From Lunatimonas lonarensis (GTDB taxonomy: Bacteria; Bacteroidota; Bacteroidia; Cytophagales; Cyclobacteriaceae), in assembly GCF_000390185.1 (NCBI RefSeq), contig NZ_AQHR01000044.1, positions 1 through 64,000 on the forward strand: DNA of 64,000 bases, written 5' to 3'. Positions 1-8,354 of the stretch are shown here, in pieces (positions within the stretch are counted from its first letter, which is position 1; each line of letters opens with the position of its first letter). Below the pieces are notes generated by a model, which saw only the letters and a list, made by a program, of their open reading frames with translations, had not been told where the DNA came from and did no database searches. The translations under genes and the position numbers were made by a program.

Positions 1-254
1 TAGTACCTGTAACTTTTGGTCCAACAAATGGGGAGTATTATACTTCTCGGAAGCACCAAGGCTCTTGCTATACTTTCAGCATCATCATTTCCTGTTAAAA
101 AATTTGCTAAATACTTAAATAAAAAGGGGTTTACGTTGTATTCTGATAATTTACTGGCTCTTTTGCAGGCCCCGTCAATATGGTTTTTAACAATTTCATT
201 TCTGAAAAATGTTTTTGCGTTTTCAATAATCAGTTTTCTCTGTATGTTATCCAT
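1..254 (-). CDS. Type II restriction endonuclease (PmeII-like), N-terminal part, cut by window edge
   Basis: The frame opens at an ATG at 254 and stays open to base 1, giving 84 residues. It begins MDNIQRKLIIENAK and contains NPFLFKYLANFLTG followed by AESIARALVLPR. From memory, the order 'NPFL-KYLANFLTGN--PESIAKAL--PR' is typical of the N-terminus of PmeII-type type II restriction endonucleases. In those proteins the next residues usually read like LGTSI-TSFG, whereas here they read SIILPICWTKSYRY, so the frame may be broken or rearranged at about position 45. The DNA is AT-rich compared with the core genes to its right. Only the N-terminus is visible, so activity and specificity cannot be judged. 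A hypothetical protein remains possible. Confidence 0.45.
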   Translation of the reverse strand, partial: MDNIQRKLIIENAKTFFRNEIVKNHIDGACKRASKLSEYNVNPFLFKYLANFLTGNDDAESIARALVLPRSIILPICWTKSYRY

Positions 255-457
255 TATGCTTTTCTTGATATGTTAAATATAGTGATTTTTGTCTATCGGA
301 GTCGTTTCTAAAACCACGCCCAACTATCTTCAACTTTCGAGACTTCCCTCCGATCAAAAAAACGATAACCTACCAATTAAACAACTGTGGATAATCCCTT
401 ACCCAATCAAGCAACGTCCGCAAACTAAATTGAAAAAAGTAACGAGGATTCGACTGG

Positions 458-817
458 CTAACAGGAAAAAATCTCCTGTATAGATTTCTGAACATGTTGT
501 TTCGGAAGAAAACCAACTACCTTGCCGGATTCGTCGACCCGCTCAATATCCCGTTCGTCAACCGAACCACTTAATATGTAAATCTTGGACTGAAGAGCCG
601 TCGGATCCAAGTTTTCGATAAAATCCCATCCAGTCATTTGGGGCATCAAAAGGTCGACAAAAAGGTAATTTGGCTTTATGGAATAAATCTCTTTTAGAGC
701 ATCCGTAGCATTGGAAAACTTAAAAACCCTAAAAGGTTGCTTGATGTGTTTTTGCAAAAACTTCTCTGTAACAAAACTGCTTACCACATCATCATCGATC
801 AACACTATATCTATCAT
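458..817 (-). CDS. Single-domain response regulator (REC only)
   Basis: The 119-residue protein is a complete receiver domain with no output domain. The acidic pocket is D8-D9-D10, the likely phosphoacceptor is D55 in LFVDLLMP, the conserved Ser/Thr is S83 in ILSGS, and the conserved lysine is K106 in FLPK. Such CheY-like proteins receive phosphate from a histidine kinase and act by protein contact. No kinase is encoded nearby, so the partner is unknown. The gene is monocistronic on the minus strand, between the restriction-gene fragment and tRNA-Thr. The start at 817 places the first beta strand (IDIVLIDDD) immediately at the N-terminus, as expected for the fold. Confidence 0.9.
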   Translation of the reverse strand: MIDIVLIDDDVVSSFVTEKFLQKHIKQPFRVFKFSNATDALKEIYSIKPNYLFVDLLMPQMTGWDFIENLDPTALQSKIYILSGSVDERDIERVDESGKVVGFLPKQHVQKSIQEIFSC

Positions 818-1007
818 CGAACTACAGTTTATTGGTTTTAAAAAGCATTTTCAAGTATTACAAATGTAAAAAAGATTCTCGACAATGCAAATTTTAGCGG
901 AAAATTTCAATTATTTTCTCGGCTGTGAAACCATTCACCGTCCCGCTAGACCCACCGTCTTCAAATACACACACATTAAAACACCGGGGGCAGCTTTGCG
1001 AAAATGG

Positions 1008-1040
1008 CAAAAAAAAAGGCAGCACTCATGTGCTACCTTT
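1008..1040 (-). terminator. Rho-independent terminator of tRNA-Thr
   Basis: On the minus strand the stem AAAGG-(A/C mismatch)-AGCAC pairs across a 4-nt loop, with arms at 1015-1025 and 1030-1040. An A tract at 1008-1017 becomes a U tract in the RNA. It starts 5 nt after the 3' end of tRNA-Thr, so it ends that transcript. Confidence 0.85.
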
Positions 1041-1044
1041 AAAG

Positions 1045-1117
<73 letters not shown>

Positions 1118-1277
1118 GAAAAACGACAACTTGAATAAGTACAACAAGAGTTTGAAGAAAAAACTCAGCTACCTTTTCGGTCATTGCGAGTGCAAATATA
1201 GAAGTTGATCCGATATTGATCAAACAATTTAGGTGGAATTTTCCAACAAAAAGGAAACCACCCTTAGAATGAGTAAA

Positions 1278-3134
1278 TTAAAATTCCCGGATGATCGAAA
1301 GTTTCTTTTTGAGACGATCCACCTCCTGTTCCGCTTTGTCAATTTTTACCTCAAACTGATCTTTGAGTTTATCTGCGGTTTTGGATGCCGCAAAAAATTC
1401 AAGGTTATTTTTCCAAAGCGTAATACTGTTCTCCAAGTCGGTAATCTGCTTGCGGATTCCATGCTCCTTTTTGTTCAGAACCCTTGCGCTGTTCGGATCT
1501 GCCTGGATTTTATTGAGGTTAAGCCGGAACAAAAATTCCTCCTTATCAGCGCCCTCAACTCCCAACCGGCCGATGTAGGCATCTACGGCATCCGAAAAGG
1601 AAGCCGAAATTTCCTTCATGTTTTTTCTTGGTACAAATCCGATTGCATTGAACTCATGGATGTAGTGCTCCAATTGCTCCTCACTCAATCCCGAACCCGT
1701 TTTGGCCTCTTCCACAATCCGACGGCATAACTCCGCCTTTTTGGCCAGATTGTCTTCATATTCCTTGTTTGCCTCCTTGTTTGAATTTCTACGACTCTGG
1801 AAAAAGGTGTCACAGGCCGTCTTAAACCGGTTGTACAACTCATCACGTATTTTTTCGGGCATAGGCCCAAGCCCTTTCCATTCCTTTTGCAGGCGAATCA
1901 ACTCATCGGCGGCGTGCTTCCAATCCGTACTTTCCTGGAATTTTTCCGCCTCTGCGATCAATTGCTCCGCCTTTTCCTTATTTTTTTTCCGGATATCATC
2001 AAGCTCTTTAAAAAACTGGTTTTTATGGCTGAAAAACTGTTTAAACAACCCCCAAAACGCCTTGTTTACATCCTTTCCATTTTCCTTTGGAACCGGACCT
2101 ATGGCCTCCCAATCCTTTTGGATCGAAAGCATTTCTTTTGTTTTCAGATTCCATTCCTTTATCCGATCTGCCTGAAAATCCTTGAAAGGCTGCAACTTCT
2201 CAATTAGCTTCAGCTTCAAATCCAAATTGCCTTTGAACACAGATTTCTGTGCCTCATAGTAATCTTTGCGCCTAGCATAAACGGCATCAGAAGCAGCCTT
2301 AAAGCGCTGCCACACCCGCTCTTGTTCCTCTCTGGGTACCGGACCAATATGCTTGAACTCCTCGTGAAGTTCATTGAGAACCTTAATGGCTTCTTTTAAA
2401 TCATCAATAGCTGCCAGCCCCTCGGCCCTTTCACAAATCTCGGATTTGTTCTCCAGGTTCTTTTTTCGATCAAGTTCCTTGAGCTCGAAATAGATGCTTT
2501 GATTATCGTAGAAACGATCCATCAATGCGTTATACGAAGCCCACAGGTTCTTATTTTGGTTGGCCGGAACCGGACCGATACTCTTCCACTCCTGCTGGAT
2601 AGCTTTAATCGCATTGATGCTGGAGGTAGTCTCCTCACTATCTACCAACTCCCTAAGTTTATCAAGTACCGCATTTTTCGCCAACGCATTTTGCTCCTTT
2701 ACCCGCTCGTTTTCCTTTATCTGTTTGGACCGTCGGGATTTAAACTCATGATAGGCTACAAAAAACAACTTGTCTTCATCCGCATCCCGGTAAGCAAAAT
2801 CGTCAGCCTCACCCCCGTTGGACAGAAACTGTTCCAATGCGGAATCTTTCTCTTTATGATATATTTCATCGAAATGGCTCTTGATATCGTTTACCAGAGC
2901 GTCCTTTTTGATGTACTCGTTTTCGTTCAAAATATCCTTCAGTGCCTGTAGCAACTTCAGTTTTGAATACCCACTGTAATCGATTGCCTCCTCCTCGTGG
3001 TTCTCTTCAACCTGTTCCTCCTCGGATTCGGCATTTACTTCATGAGCTCCCACCTTACTACCAGCTTCTACCTGTTCATTTACCTGTTGGGTCACCTTAT
3101 TGTCTTCTTGGGACATTTCTTTGTCATTCTCCAT
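1278..3134 (-). CDS. DUF349 domain-containing protein
   Basis: The protein has 618 residues. After an acidic, Glu-rich N-terminal segment of about 50 residues it is built of repeated charged helical units of about 70-75 residues. Each carries a W-containing signature such as QQEWKSIGPVP, HIGPVPREEQERVWQRF, QKDWEAIGPVPKE and QKEWKGLGPMPEK. This is the DUF349 repeat, present here in at least five copies. The C-terminus is a predicted coiled coil ending in KKLSIIREF. There is no signal peptide, so it is probably cytoplasmic. DUF349 proteins are common in Bacteroidota and their biochemical role is unknown. It sits alone between tRNA-Thr and the divergently spaced YqgE gene on the same strand. Confidence 0.9.
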   Translation of the reverse strand: MENDKEMSQEDNKVTQQVNEQVEAGSKVGAHEVNAESEEEQVEENHEEEAIDYSGYSKLKLLQALKDILNENEYIKKDALVNDIKSHFDEIYHKEKDSALEQFLSNGGEADDFAYRDADEDKLFFVAYHEFKSRRSKQIKENERVKEQNALAKNAVLDKLRELVDSEETTSSINAIKAIQQEWKSIGPVPANQNKNLWASYNALMDRFYDNQSIYFELKELDRKKNLENKSEICERAEGLAAIDDLKEAIKVLNELHEEFKHIGPVPREEQERVWQRFKAASDAVYARRKDYYEAQKSVFKGNLDLKLKLIEKLQPFKDFQADRIKEWNLKTKEMLSIQKDWEAIGPVPKENGKDVNKAFWGLFKQFFSHKNQFFKELDDIRKKNKEKAEQLIAEAEKFQESTDWKHAADELIRLQKEWKGLGPMPEKIRDELYNRFKTACDTFFQSRRNSNKEANKEYEDNLAKKAELCRRIVEEAKTGSGLSEEQLEHYIHEFNAIGFVPRKNMKEISASFSDAVDAYIGRLGVEGADKEEFLFRLNLNKIQADPNSARVLNKKEHGIRKQITDLENSITLWKNNLEFFAASKTADKLKDQFEVKIDKAEQEVDRLKKKLSIIREF

Positions 3135-3191
3135 AATATGCTACGCGTAAAAACTACGCAAATGTGTCTAAACAAAAGTAATCAATTTGGT

Positions 3192-3761
3192 TTAATTTAA
3201 TCTTGGGTCTATGGGATAATTTGCGAGAACCTGATACATCCCACCCATGTTTTTAAGGATTACCCGCCAAAGTTCATCCGGATCTGAAAAAAAAATCTGG
3301 TCTGTAAACTCGTTTCTGCAAACGATCCAGGTCTTTTCCTCCAGCTCCGCGTCAAGTTGCCCACCCGACCATCCGGAATAACCTATAAAAAACCGAAACG
3401 TATGTATATCAAGGGTGCCGTCGTTGAACTTTCTCGTCAGTTCATTAAAATCGCCGCCCCACCAAAGGTCTCCTTGTAGGGGTACGCTGTCTTCCAGTTG
3501 CTTTGGTCCGAAATAGATAAAATGCAGGGTGTTTTGCTCCACGGGGCCTCCCACGTACACATCACTTTCTACCTCGGATAGCATATCCAACAAATCCCCC
3601 AATTTGAACAAAGAAAGTTTGTTCAAAACAAGGCCAAAGGACCCTTTCTCGTTATTTTCGCAGAGTAGAATCACCGATCTGACGAAGTTTTCGTCTTGTA
3701 GAAATGGTTCGGAGATGAGCAGGCATCCGGCGTGTGGCGGTATGGTGGTGTCCAGTTCCAT
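3192..3761 (-). CDS. yqgE: YqgE/AlgH family protein
   Basis: The 189-residue protein shows the family signature near its N-terminus, GCLLISEPFLQD followed by FVRSVILLCENNEKGSFGLVLNK, and later GGPVEQNTLHFIY and RFFIGYSGWSGGQLDAEL. A longer frame starts at 3800, but family members begin a few residues before the GTLLIS motif, so the ATG at 3761 (MELDTTIPPHAG) is preferred. AlgH was first named as an alginate regulator in Pseudomonas; in most bacteria the function is not established. It is probably cytoplasmic. It ends 57 bp upstream of the DUF349 gene on the same strand. Confidence 0.92.
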   Translation of the reverse strand: MELDTTIPPHAGCLLISEPFLQDENFVRSVILLCENNEKGSFGLVLNKLSLFKLGDLLDMLSEVESDVYVGGPVEQNTLHFIYFGPKQLEDSVPLQGDLWWGGDFNELTRKFNDGTLDIHTFRFFIGYSGWSGGQLDAELEEKTWIVCRNEFTDQIFFSDPDELWRVILKNMGGMYQVLANYPIDPRLN

Positions 3762-3860
3762 CAAAAATAGTTTTGAGTTGGAAGCGTCAATATATAGCAA
3801 AAAAAATTAAATCCAACCATGTTTGTCGTGTTAATTTAGATTTCCCCAAAAATTTATAAA

Positions 3861-4493
3861 ATGAAAATAGCTGATATAAGAAAGGAGTATTCTTCCAAAA
3901 TATTAGAAATAAACAAGGTCGAAAAAAGTCCTTTAGAACAATTCAAACGCTGGATGGAGGAAGCGCTGAGTGCCAAAGTAATGGAGCCAAACGCAATGAA
4001 TCTAGCTACGATCGGACTGGATGGAAGACCCACTTCTCGTATCGTTCTTCTCAAGGGTATTGACCACGGTTTTGTGTTTTTCACCAATTACACCAGTAAA
4101 AAAGGGCGTGAGTTGACCGAAAACTCATTTGCCTCGCTTAATTTTTTCTGGCCGGAAATGGAGAGGCAGGTGCGCATTGAGGGGAAAACGGAGCGGGTGA
4201 GTGAACAGGAGTCAGACGAATATTTTCTTTCGCGACCCCTAGAAAGCCAGATCGGCGCCTGGACGTCCCCCCAAAGTCAGGAAATACCCGATCGCCTTTA
4301 TCTCGAAGAAAAAAGAAAATCCTATGAGGAAAAATTCAGCAGGGAAGCACTTCACCGTCCAGCCCACTGGGGTGGATTTCGGCTAATAGCAGACCGGCTG
4401 GAATTTTGGCAGGGACGGCCCGGCCGACTGCATGACAGGATCAAATACGAACTTGAAGCAAACGCGTGGAAAATCGTACGCTTAGCCCCCTGA
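3861..4493 (+). CDS. pdxH: Pyridoxamine/pyridoxine 5'-phosphate oxidase
   Basis: The protein has 210 residues, the usual length of PdxH. It oxidises pyridoxamine 5'-phosphate or pyridoxine 5'-phosphate to pyridoxal 5'-phosphate with FMN and O2 in the cytosol. Visible family features are AMNLATIGLDGRPTSRIVLLKG, FVFFTNYTSKKGREL and NFFWPEMERQVRIEG, plus the C-terminal signature LEFWQGRPGRLHDRIKYEL. The gene is divergent from YqgE and convergent with bshB1, so it is probably transcribed alone. No Shine-Dalgarno sequence is visible, as is common in this phylum. Confidence 0.97.
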   Translation: MKIADIRKEYSSKILEINKVEKSPLEQFKRWMEEALSAKVMEPNAMNLATIGLDGRPTSRIVLLKGIDHGFVFFTNYTSKKGRELTENSFASLNFFWPEMERQVRIEGKTERVSEQESDEYFLSRPLESQIGAWTSPQSQEIPDRLYLEEKRKSYEEKFSREALHRPAHWGGFRLIADRLEFWQGRPGRLHDRIKYELEANAWKIVRLAP

Positions 4494-4536
4494 ACAACCG
4501 TGTCAAATGATTTTGGAGCCAACTGGCATCAAATTC

Positions 4537-5256
4537 CTAAACAAGCACCATTAAGTCCTCAACTCCGGGCACACGCTCAACGGTAAAGCCCTCTCCGTAG
4601 GTAACGGAGATCTTATGTCCCATCTCTCTCGCCCTTGCTTCGATGAAATCCAAGAAGCCCGGTCGGGAAATAAAGCTTTCGGGCTCCTTGCTCTCCGGGT
4701 CAAAAAACTGGGACTTAAATGCCAGAATGCTTTCTTTTTTGATATCCCAGTAAGCTGAAATGTCCACTACCAAATCCGGCTCAATATAATTGTTTTGGAT
4801 GTAGTGATAGACAGCTTTGGGCCGCCATGGCTGCTGCAAAACACCGTCCAACTCGGTTTCCAATCGCCGCAGACCGCTCAAAAAACAAGCTTTGGTTACC
4901 AAGCTGCCACCTTTCCCATGATCTGGATGTCTATCCTCAACGGCGTTTGCCAGCACAATTTCGGGGCGATACTTGCGAAGTATCCGGGCGATTGCTACTT
5001 GGTATTTCTTCTCCTCGGTGAAAAAAACATCCTCAAACCCCAGGTTCTCTCTGACCGATAGACCAAGGATTTCAGCAGCTGTAGCCGACTCCTCCATCCG
5101 GATGGCGGGAGTACCTCTGGTTCCCATCTCACCTTCCGTCAGGTCTAAAATACCCACCTTGTAGCCCTTAGCAACATGGGAGGCTATTGTTCCGGAGCAG
5201 GAAAGCTCTGCATCATCGGGGTGGGCAGCTATAGCCAAGATATCCAGTTTTATCAT
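4537..5256 (-). CDS. bshB1: Bacillithiol biosynthesis deacetylase BshB1
   Basis: This 239-residue LmbE/PIG-L family deacetylase contains the zinc-binding AHPDD motif at 11-15 and HPDH at 110-113. LTEGEMGTRGTP and the motif around NLGFEDVFF are typical of the BshB1 branch. The enzyme removes the acetyl group from GlcNAc-malate to give GlcN-malate, the second step of bacillithiol synthesis, before BshC adds cysteine. It lies 2 bp downstream of the M23 peptidase gene, with trxB just upstream of that, so thiol redox genes may be co-transcribed. bshA and bshC are not in the window. Confidence 0.93.
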   Translation of the reverse strand: MIKLDILAIAAHPDDAELSCSGTIASHVAKGYKVGILDLTEGEMGTRGTPAIRMEESATAAEILGLSVRENLGFEDVFFTEEKKYQVAIARILRKYRPEIVLANAVEDRHPDHGKGGSLVTKACFLSGLRRLETELDGVLQQPWRPKAVYHYIQNNYIEPDLVVDISAYWDIKKESILAFKSQFFDPESKEPESFISRPGFLDFIEARAREMGHKISVTYGEGFTVERVPGVEDLMVLV

Positions 5257-5258
5257 GA

Positions 5259-6290
5259 TCAGCGTATTTTCAACCTCATACCTACACGTAGCACGGTACT
5301 GGTTGAGATATTGTTCATTCGTGTTATATGCGAAACCGTGACACCGTATTTCCGGGCGATTACGGAAAGGTTTTCTCCACTTCGCACCCGGTGTATGACT
5401 GCTTCCTGCATCTTGATCACATGGTCAAAACTCGCTGCGGTAATGGTGTACAGCGATTGCCTGATCCGATGGTTTTCAAAGTCATAAACGTGCTGGGGAT
5501 TAATCGAGAGTCCCTTGAATCGCACTTCAAAATGCAGGTGGGGGCCCGTACTTCTTCCGGTATTACCACCGTTGCCAAGCATATCCCCTGCCCGCACCTC
5601 CTCGCCTACTTCTACCCTAATCTTGGACATATGACCATACAAGGTCTCCAGTCCATTTCGGTGTCTTACCACCACGAAATAACCATAGCCATACCTGTCG
5701 TAGCTGGCCATCCGAACGATCCCATCAAATGCAGCGAACACCGTGTCACCCACGTTCAATCGGAGGTCGATTCCATGATGCCATCGGTACCGCCTAAATC
5801 CAAACTCCGAACTAACCCTACTGTCCTTCAAGGGCATACTCCAGAGAGATCCGTAGGCAGGATCATACAATCGAACAGGGATGGTATCCTTAAAATCCTT
5901 CGGGTTAAAATCGTAAATATCGATTTTCTTGCTATCCCAGGAGGAAAAATACTCGTAAGCTGTTACCCAAATACTATCGATCAGCACCTTTTCGGACACC
6001 TGTACTAATTGATTGGTAGGTGCCCATACGATCGAAAGCGTGTCCTCATTAACTATAGATAGGCGCTTCTTTAGATCTATGCCACCACTGAAAATCAGTG
6101 AATCGGTTCCACGTTGCAGATTGCTCAGGTATTCCTGAACATCAAACGGCTGCAACTTCTTTTGGTCCGGCACCATGGAGTCCCTTGCAGGTGACTTTTT
6201 TATCAGCCGGTTGTTTACCTGCGCTTCCGCAACCAGGGAACACAGCATGCATAGTATTCCAAACAAACAGCAAATCGGGGATTTTGCCAT
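5259..6290 (-). CDS. Secreted M23 family metallopeptidase with C-terminal LysM domain
   Basis: The protein has 343 residues with a signal peptide (cleavage near AEA-Q24). The central region is an M23/LytM endopeptidase domain with zinc ligands and catalytic residues visible: H172 and D175 in HHGID, H220 in YGHMS, and H251/H253 in GPHLHFEV. Residues 299-343 form a LysM peptidoglycan-binding module (RVRSGENLSVIARKYGV). It is expected to cut peptide cross-bridges in the periplasmic wall during growth or division, or to act as a regulator of such enzymes; since the ligands are intact, catalysis is likely. It is packed between trxB (8-bp gap) and bshB1 (2-bp gap). Confidence 0.93.
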   Translation of the reverse strand: MAKSPICCLFGILCMLCSLVAEAQVNNRLIKKSPARDSMVPDQKKLQPFDVQEYLSNLQRGTDSLIFSGGIDLKKRLSIVNEDTLSIVWAPTNQLVQVSEKVLIDSIWVTAYEYFSSWDSKKIDIYDFNPKDFKDTIPVRLYDPAYGSLWSMPLKDSRVSSEFGFRRYRWHHGIDLRLNVGDTVFAAFDGIVRMASYDRYGYGYFVVVRHRNGLETLYGHMSKIRVEVGEEVRAGDMLGNGGNTGRSTGPHLHFEVRFKGLSINPQHVYDFENHRIRQSLYTITAASFDHVIKMQEAVIHRVRSGENLSVIARKYGVTVSHITRMNNISTSTVLRVGMRLKIR

Positions 6291-6298
6291 AGACAGGG

Positions 6299-7243
6299 CT
6301 AGGCTAGTTCATGTTCAGCCAAAAACCGCTCCGCATCCAGCGCGGCCATACATCCGGTGCCTGCCGCCGTCACAGCTTGTCTATATACGTTATCCTGGGC
6401 GTCCCCACAAGCGAATACCCCCGGAATGTTTGTTTTGGTAGATCCTGGAACGGTCTGTATGTAGCCACTTTCATCCATATCAATAAATCCGGAAAAAACA
6501 CCGGTGTTTGGCTGATGGCCGATTGCCACAAAAAAAGCCGATACCGGCAACTCTCGCAGTGCTCCGGTTACTGAGTTTTTCAGCGAAACCCCGGTAACTT
6601 CTTCCTCTCCAAGCACCTCCACAGTCTGATGATTCCACAGTACTTCAATCTTTGGGTTGCTCAGCACCCGCTTCTGCATGATCTGCGAGGCTCGCAACTC
6701 ATCCCTGCGCACGATCATATATACCTTCTTACAAATATTGGAGAGGTAGGATGCCTCCTCGCAGGCCGTATCCCCACCCCCAACGATCGCCACTTCCTGG
6801 CCACGGAAGAAGAAACCATCGCAAACCGCACAGGCAGATACTCCCCTACCATTCAATCTGGTTTCGCTTTCCAATCCCAACCACTTGGCTGACGCACCGG
6901 TAGAGATAATCACAGCATCGGCCAATAGCTCGTTCGATTCATCGACAGTCACTCGATGTGGATATCCACTAAAATCAACGTTGGTAATGATACCATACCT
7001 TACGTCCGTCCCAAACCGCTCTGCCTGCTTCCGGAAGTCCTCCATCATTTCGGGGCCCATCACACCCTCAGGATATCCGGGGTAATTCTCCACGTCCGTA
7101 GTGATGGTAAGCTGCCCTCCCGGCTGTACACCGGTATACAACACCGGGTTTAAACCCGCCCTTGCTGCGTATATTGCAGCGGTATAGCCCGCCGGACCTG
7201 AACCTATTATGAGTACTTTTACGTGTTCTATTTCTTTTTGCAT
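6299..7243 (-). CDS. trxB: Thioredoxin-disulfide reductase
   Basis: The 314-residue flavoprotein has an N-terminal FAD-binding GSGPAGYTAAIYAARAG motif, the redox-active CAVC pair at 138-141 followed by DGFF, the NADPH-binding GGGDTACEEASYL segment, and the C-terminal GVFACGDAQD motif. It transfers electrons from NADPH to thioredoxin in the cytosol. The start at 7243 gives the standard N-terminus just ahead of the first Rossmann motif. It heads a tight minus-strand run with the M23 peptidase and bshB1. It is separated from rpoD by a strong terminator. Confidence 0.97.
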   Translation of the reverse strand: MQKEIEHVKVLIIGSGPAGYTAAIYAARAGLNPVLYTGVQPGGQLTITTDVENYPGYPEGVMGPEMMEDFRKQAERFGTDVRYGIITNVDFSGYPHRVTVDESNELLADAVIISTGASAKWLGLESETRLNGRGVSACAVCDGFFFRGQEVAIVGGGDTACEEASYLSNICKKVYMIVRRDELRASQIMQKRVLSNPKIEVLWNHQTVEVLGEEEVTGVSLKNSVTGALRELPVSAFFVAIGHQPNTGVFSGFIDMDESGYIQTVPGSTKTNIPGVFACGDAQDNVYRQAVTAAGTGCMAALDAERFLAEHELA

Positions 7244-7350
7244 CGATGCATAATCTTATGAAACGGCAAATTTTGCCAATTTTGCCTAATAAACAAAGGA
7301 ACAAAGACACAGAAGGAGGTGCTTTTTAACCTAAATTAACACATAAAGGC

Positions 7351-7378
7351 CAAAAAAAGAGGGGCTGAAAACCCCTCT
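7351..7378 (-). terminator. Rho-independent terminator of rpoD
   Basis: The perfect 7-bp stem AGAGGGG/CCCCTCT (7358-7364 and 7372-7378) has a 7-nt loop and an A tract at 7352-7358, which is a U run in the minus-strand RNA. It lies 28 bp after the rpoD stop. A T tract on the other flank (7383-7388) could make it work in both directions. Confidence 0.85.
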
Positions 7379-7405
7379 GCACTTTTTTCCTCTATCCGTA
7401 AAAAC

Positions 7406-8269
7406 CTAGCCCAAGTAGGGCTTTAGGGTTTTACTTCTGGAAGTATGCCTTAATCTGCGAATCGCCTTTTCCTTTATCTGACGTACCCGCTCCCTGGTGA
7501 GATTGAACTTCTCGCCTATTTCCTCGAGTGTCATCGCATGTTCGCCATTCAATCCAAAATAAAGGGTAATAACATCGGCCTCACGCTGGGTTAGCGTAGA
7601 AAGTGCCCGTTGCACCTCCTTACGGAGCGAATCGTTCATCAGCCCATCATCCGGCTTGGTCTCTCCATCGTTTTCCAACACGTCAAGCAGGCTGTTTTCC
7701 TCTCCCTGAACGAAAGGCGCGTCCATGGATACATGGCGTCCCGATATTTTCATGGTATCCACCACCTCACCGGCGGTCACTTCCAATACTTCGGCCAGCT
7801 CCTCAGGAGAAGGTTCGCGTTCAAACTTTTGCTCCAGTTCCGAAAACGTCTTGCTTATCTTATTAAGAGACCCAACCCTGTTAAGCGGAAGCCTAACAAT
7901 ACGGGACTGCTCCGCCAAGGCCTGAAGAATGGACTGACGGATCCACCAAACCGCATAGGAGATAAACTTAAACCCACGGGTTTCGTCAAAACGTTGGGCT
8001 GCCTTGATAAGACCGAGATTACCTTCGTTGATCAGGTCTCCCAATGACAAACCCTGATTTTGATACTGCTTGGCAACAGAAACCACAAATCTCAGGTTGG
8101 CTTTGGTAAGCTTTTCGAGCGCAAGTTGGTCTCCCTCCCTGATTCGCTTCGCCAGAACCACTTCCTCATCTGCGGTAAGTAAGTCCACCTTGCCTATTTC
8201 CTGTAGGTATTTGTCCAGAGACTGGCTTTCTCTGTTGGTAATCTGTTTGCTGATTTTAAGCTGCCTCAT
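7406..8269 (-). CDS. rpoD: Primary RNA polymerase sigma factor (RpoD/SigA)
   Basis: The protein has 287 residues, the short form of the housekeeping sigma factor found in Bacteroidota, without a long region 1.1. Region 1.2 is [20 protein letters not shown]. Region 2 includes [34 protein letters not shown] and the -10-reading [15 protein letters not shown]. Region 3 follows, and region 4 has the helix-turn-helix [22 protein letters not shown]. It directs RNA polymerase to promoters of the TTTG/TAnnTTTG type seen elsewhere in this window. The order rpsO-pnp-rpoD on one strand is common in this phylum (from memory). Confidence 0.97.
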   Translation of the reverse strand: MRQLKISKQITNRESQSLDKYLQEIGKVDLLTADEEVVLAKRIREGDQLALEKLTKANLRFVVSVAKQYQNQGLSLGDLINEGNLGLIKAAQRFDETRGFKFISYAVWWIRQSILQALAEQSRIVRLPLNRVGSLNKISKTFSELEQKFEREPSPEELAEVLEVTAGEVVDTMKISGRHVSMDAPFVQGEENSLLDVLENDGETKPDDGLMNDSLRKEVQRALSTLTQREADVITLYFGLNGEHAMTLEEIGEKFNLTRERVRQIKEKAIRRLRHTSRSKTLKPYLG

Positions 8270-8354
8270 TCAAGTATCTGATTTTTTAAAACGCCTTATA
8301 TAACAGAACTATCCTTAAAATAAGTTCAATCTATGTTTATTGTTTAAACGGAAC

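Noticed and set aside
16..276. 86-residue plus-strand frame at the left edge
   Set aside because: The hydrophobic residues are the mirror of the AT-rich minus-strand frame, which has the better family pattern.
5328..6008. 226-residue plus-strand frame
   Set aside because: It lies wholly opposite the M23/LysM peptidase, which has clear motifs and a signal peptide. The residues of this frame show no family pattern.
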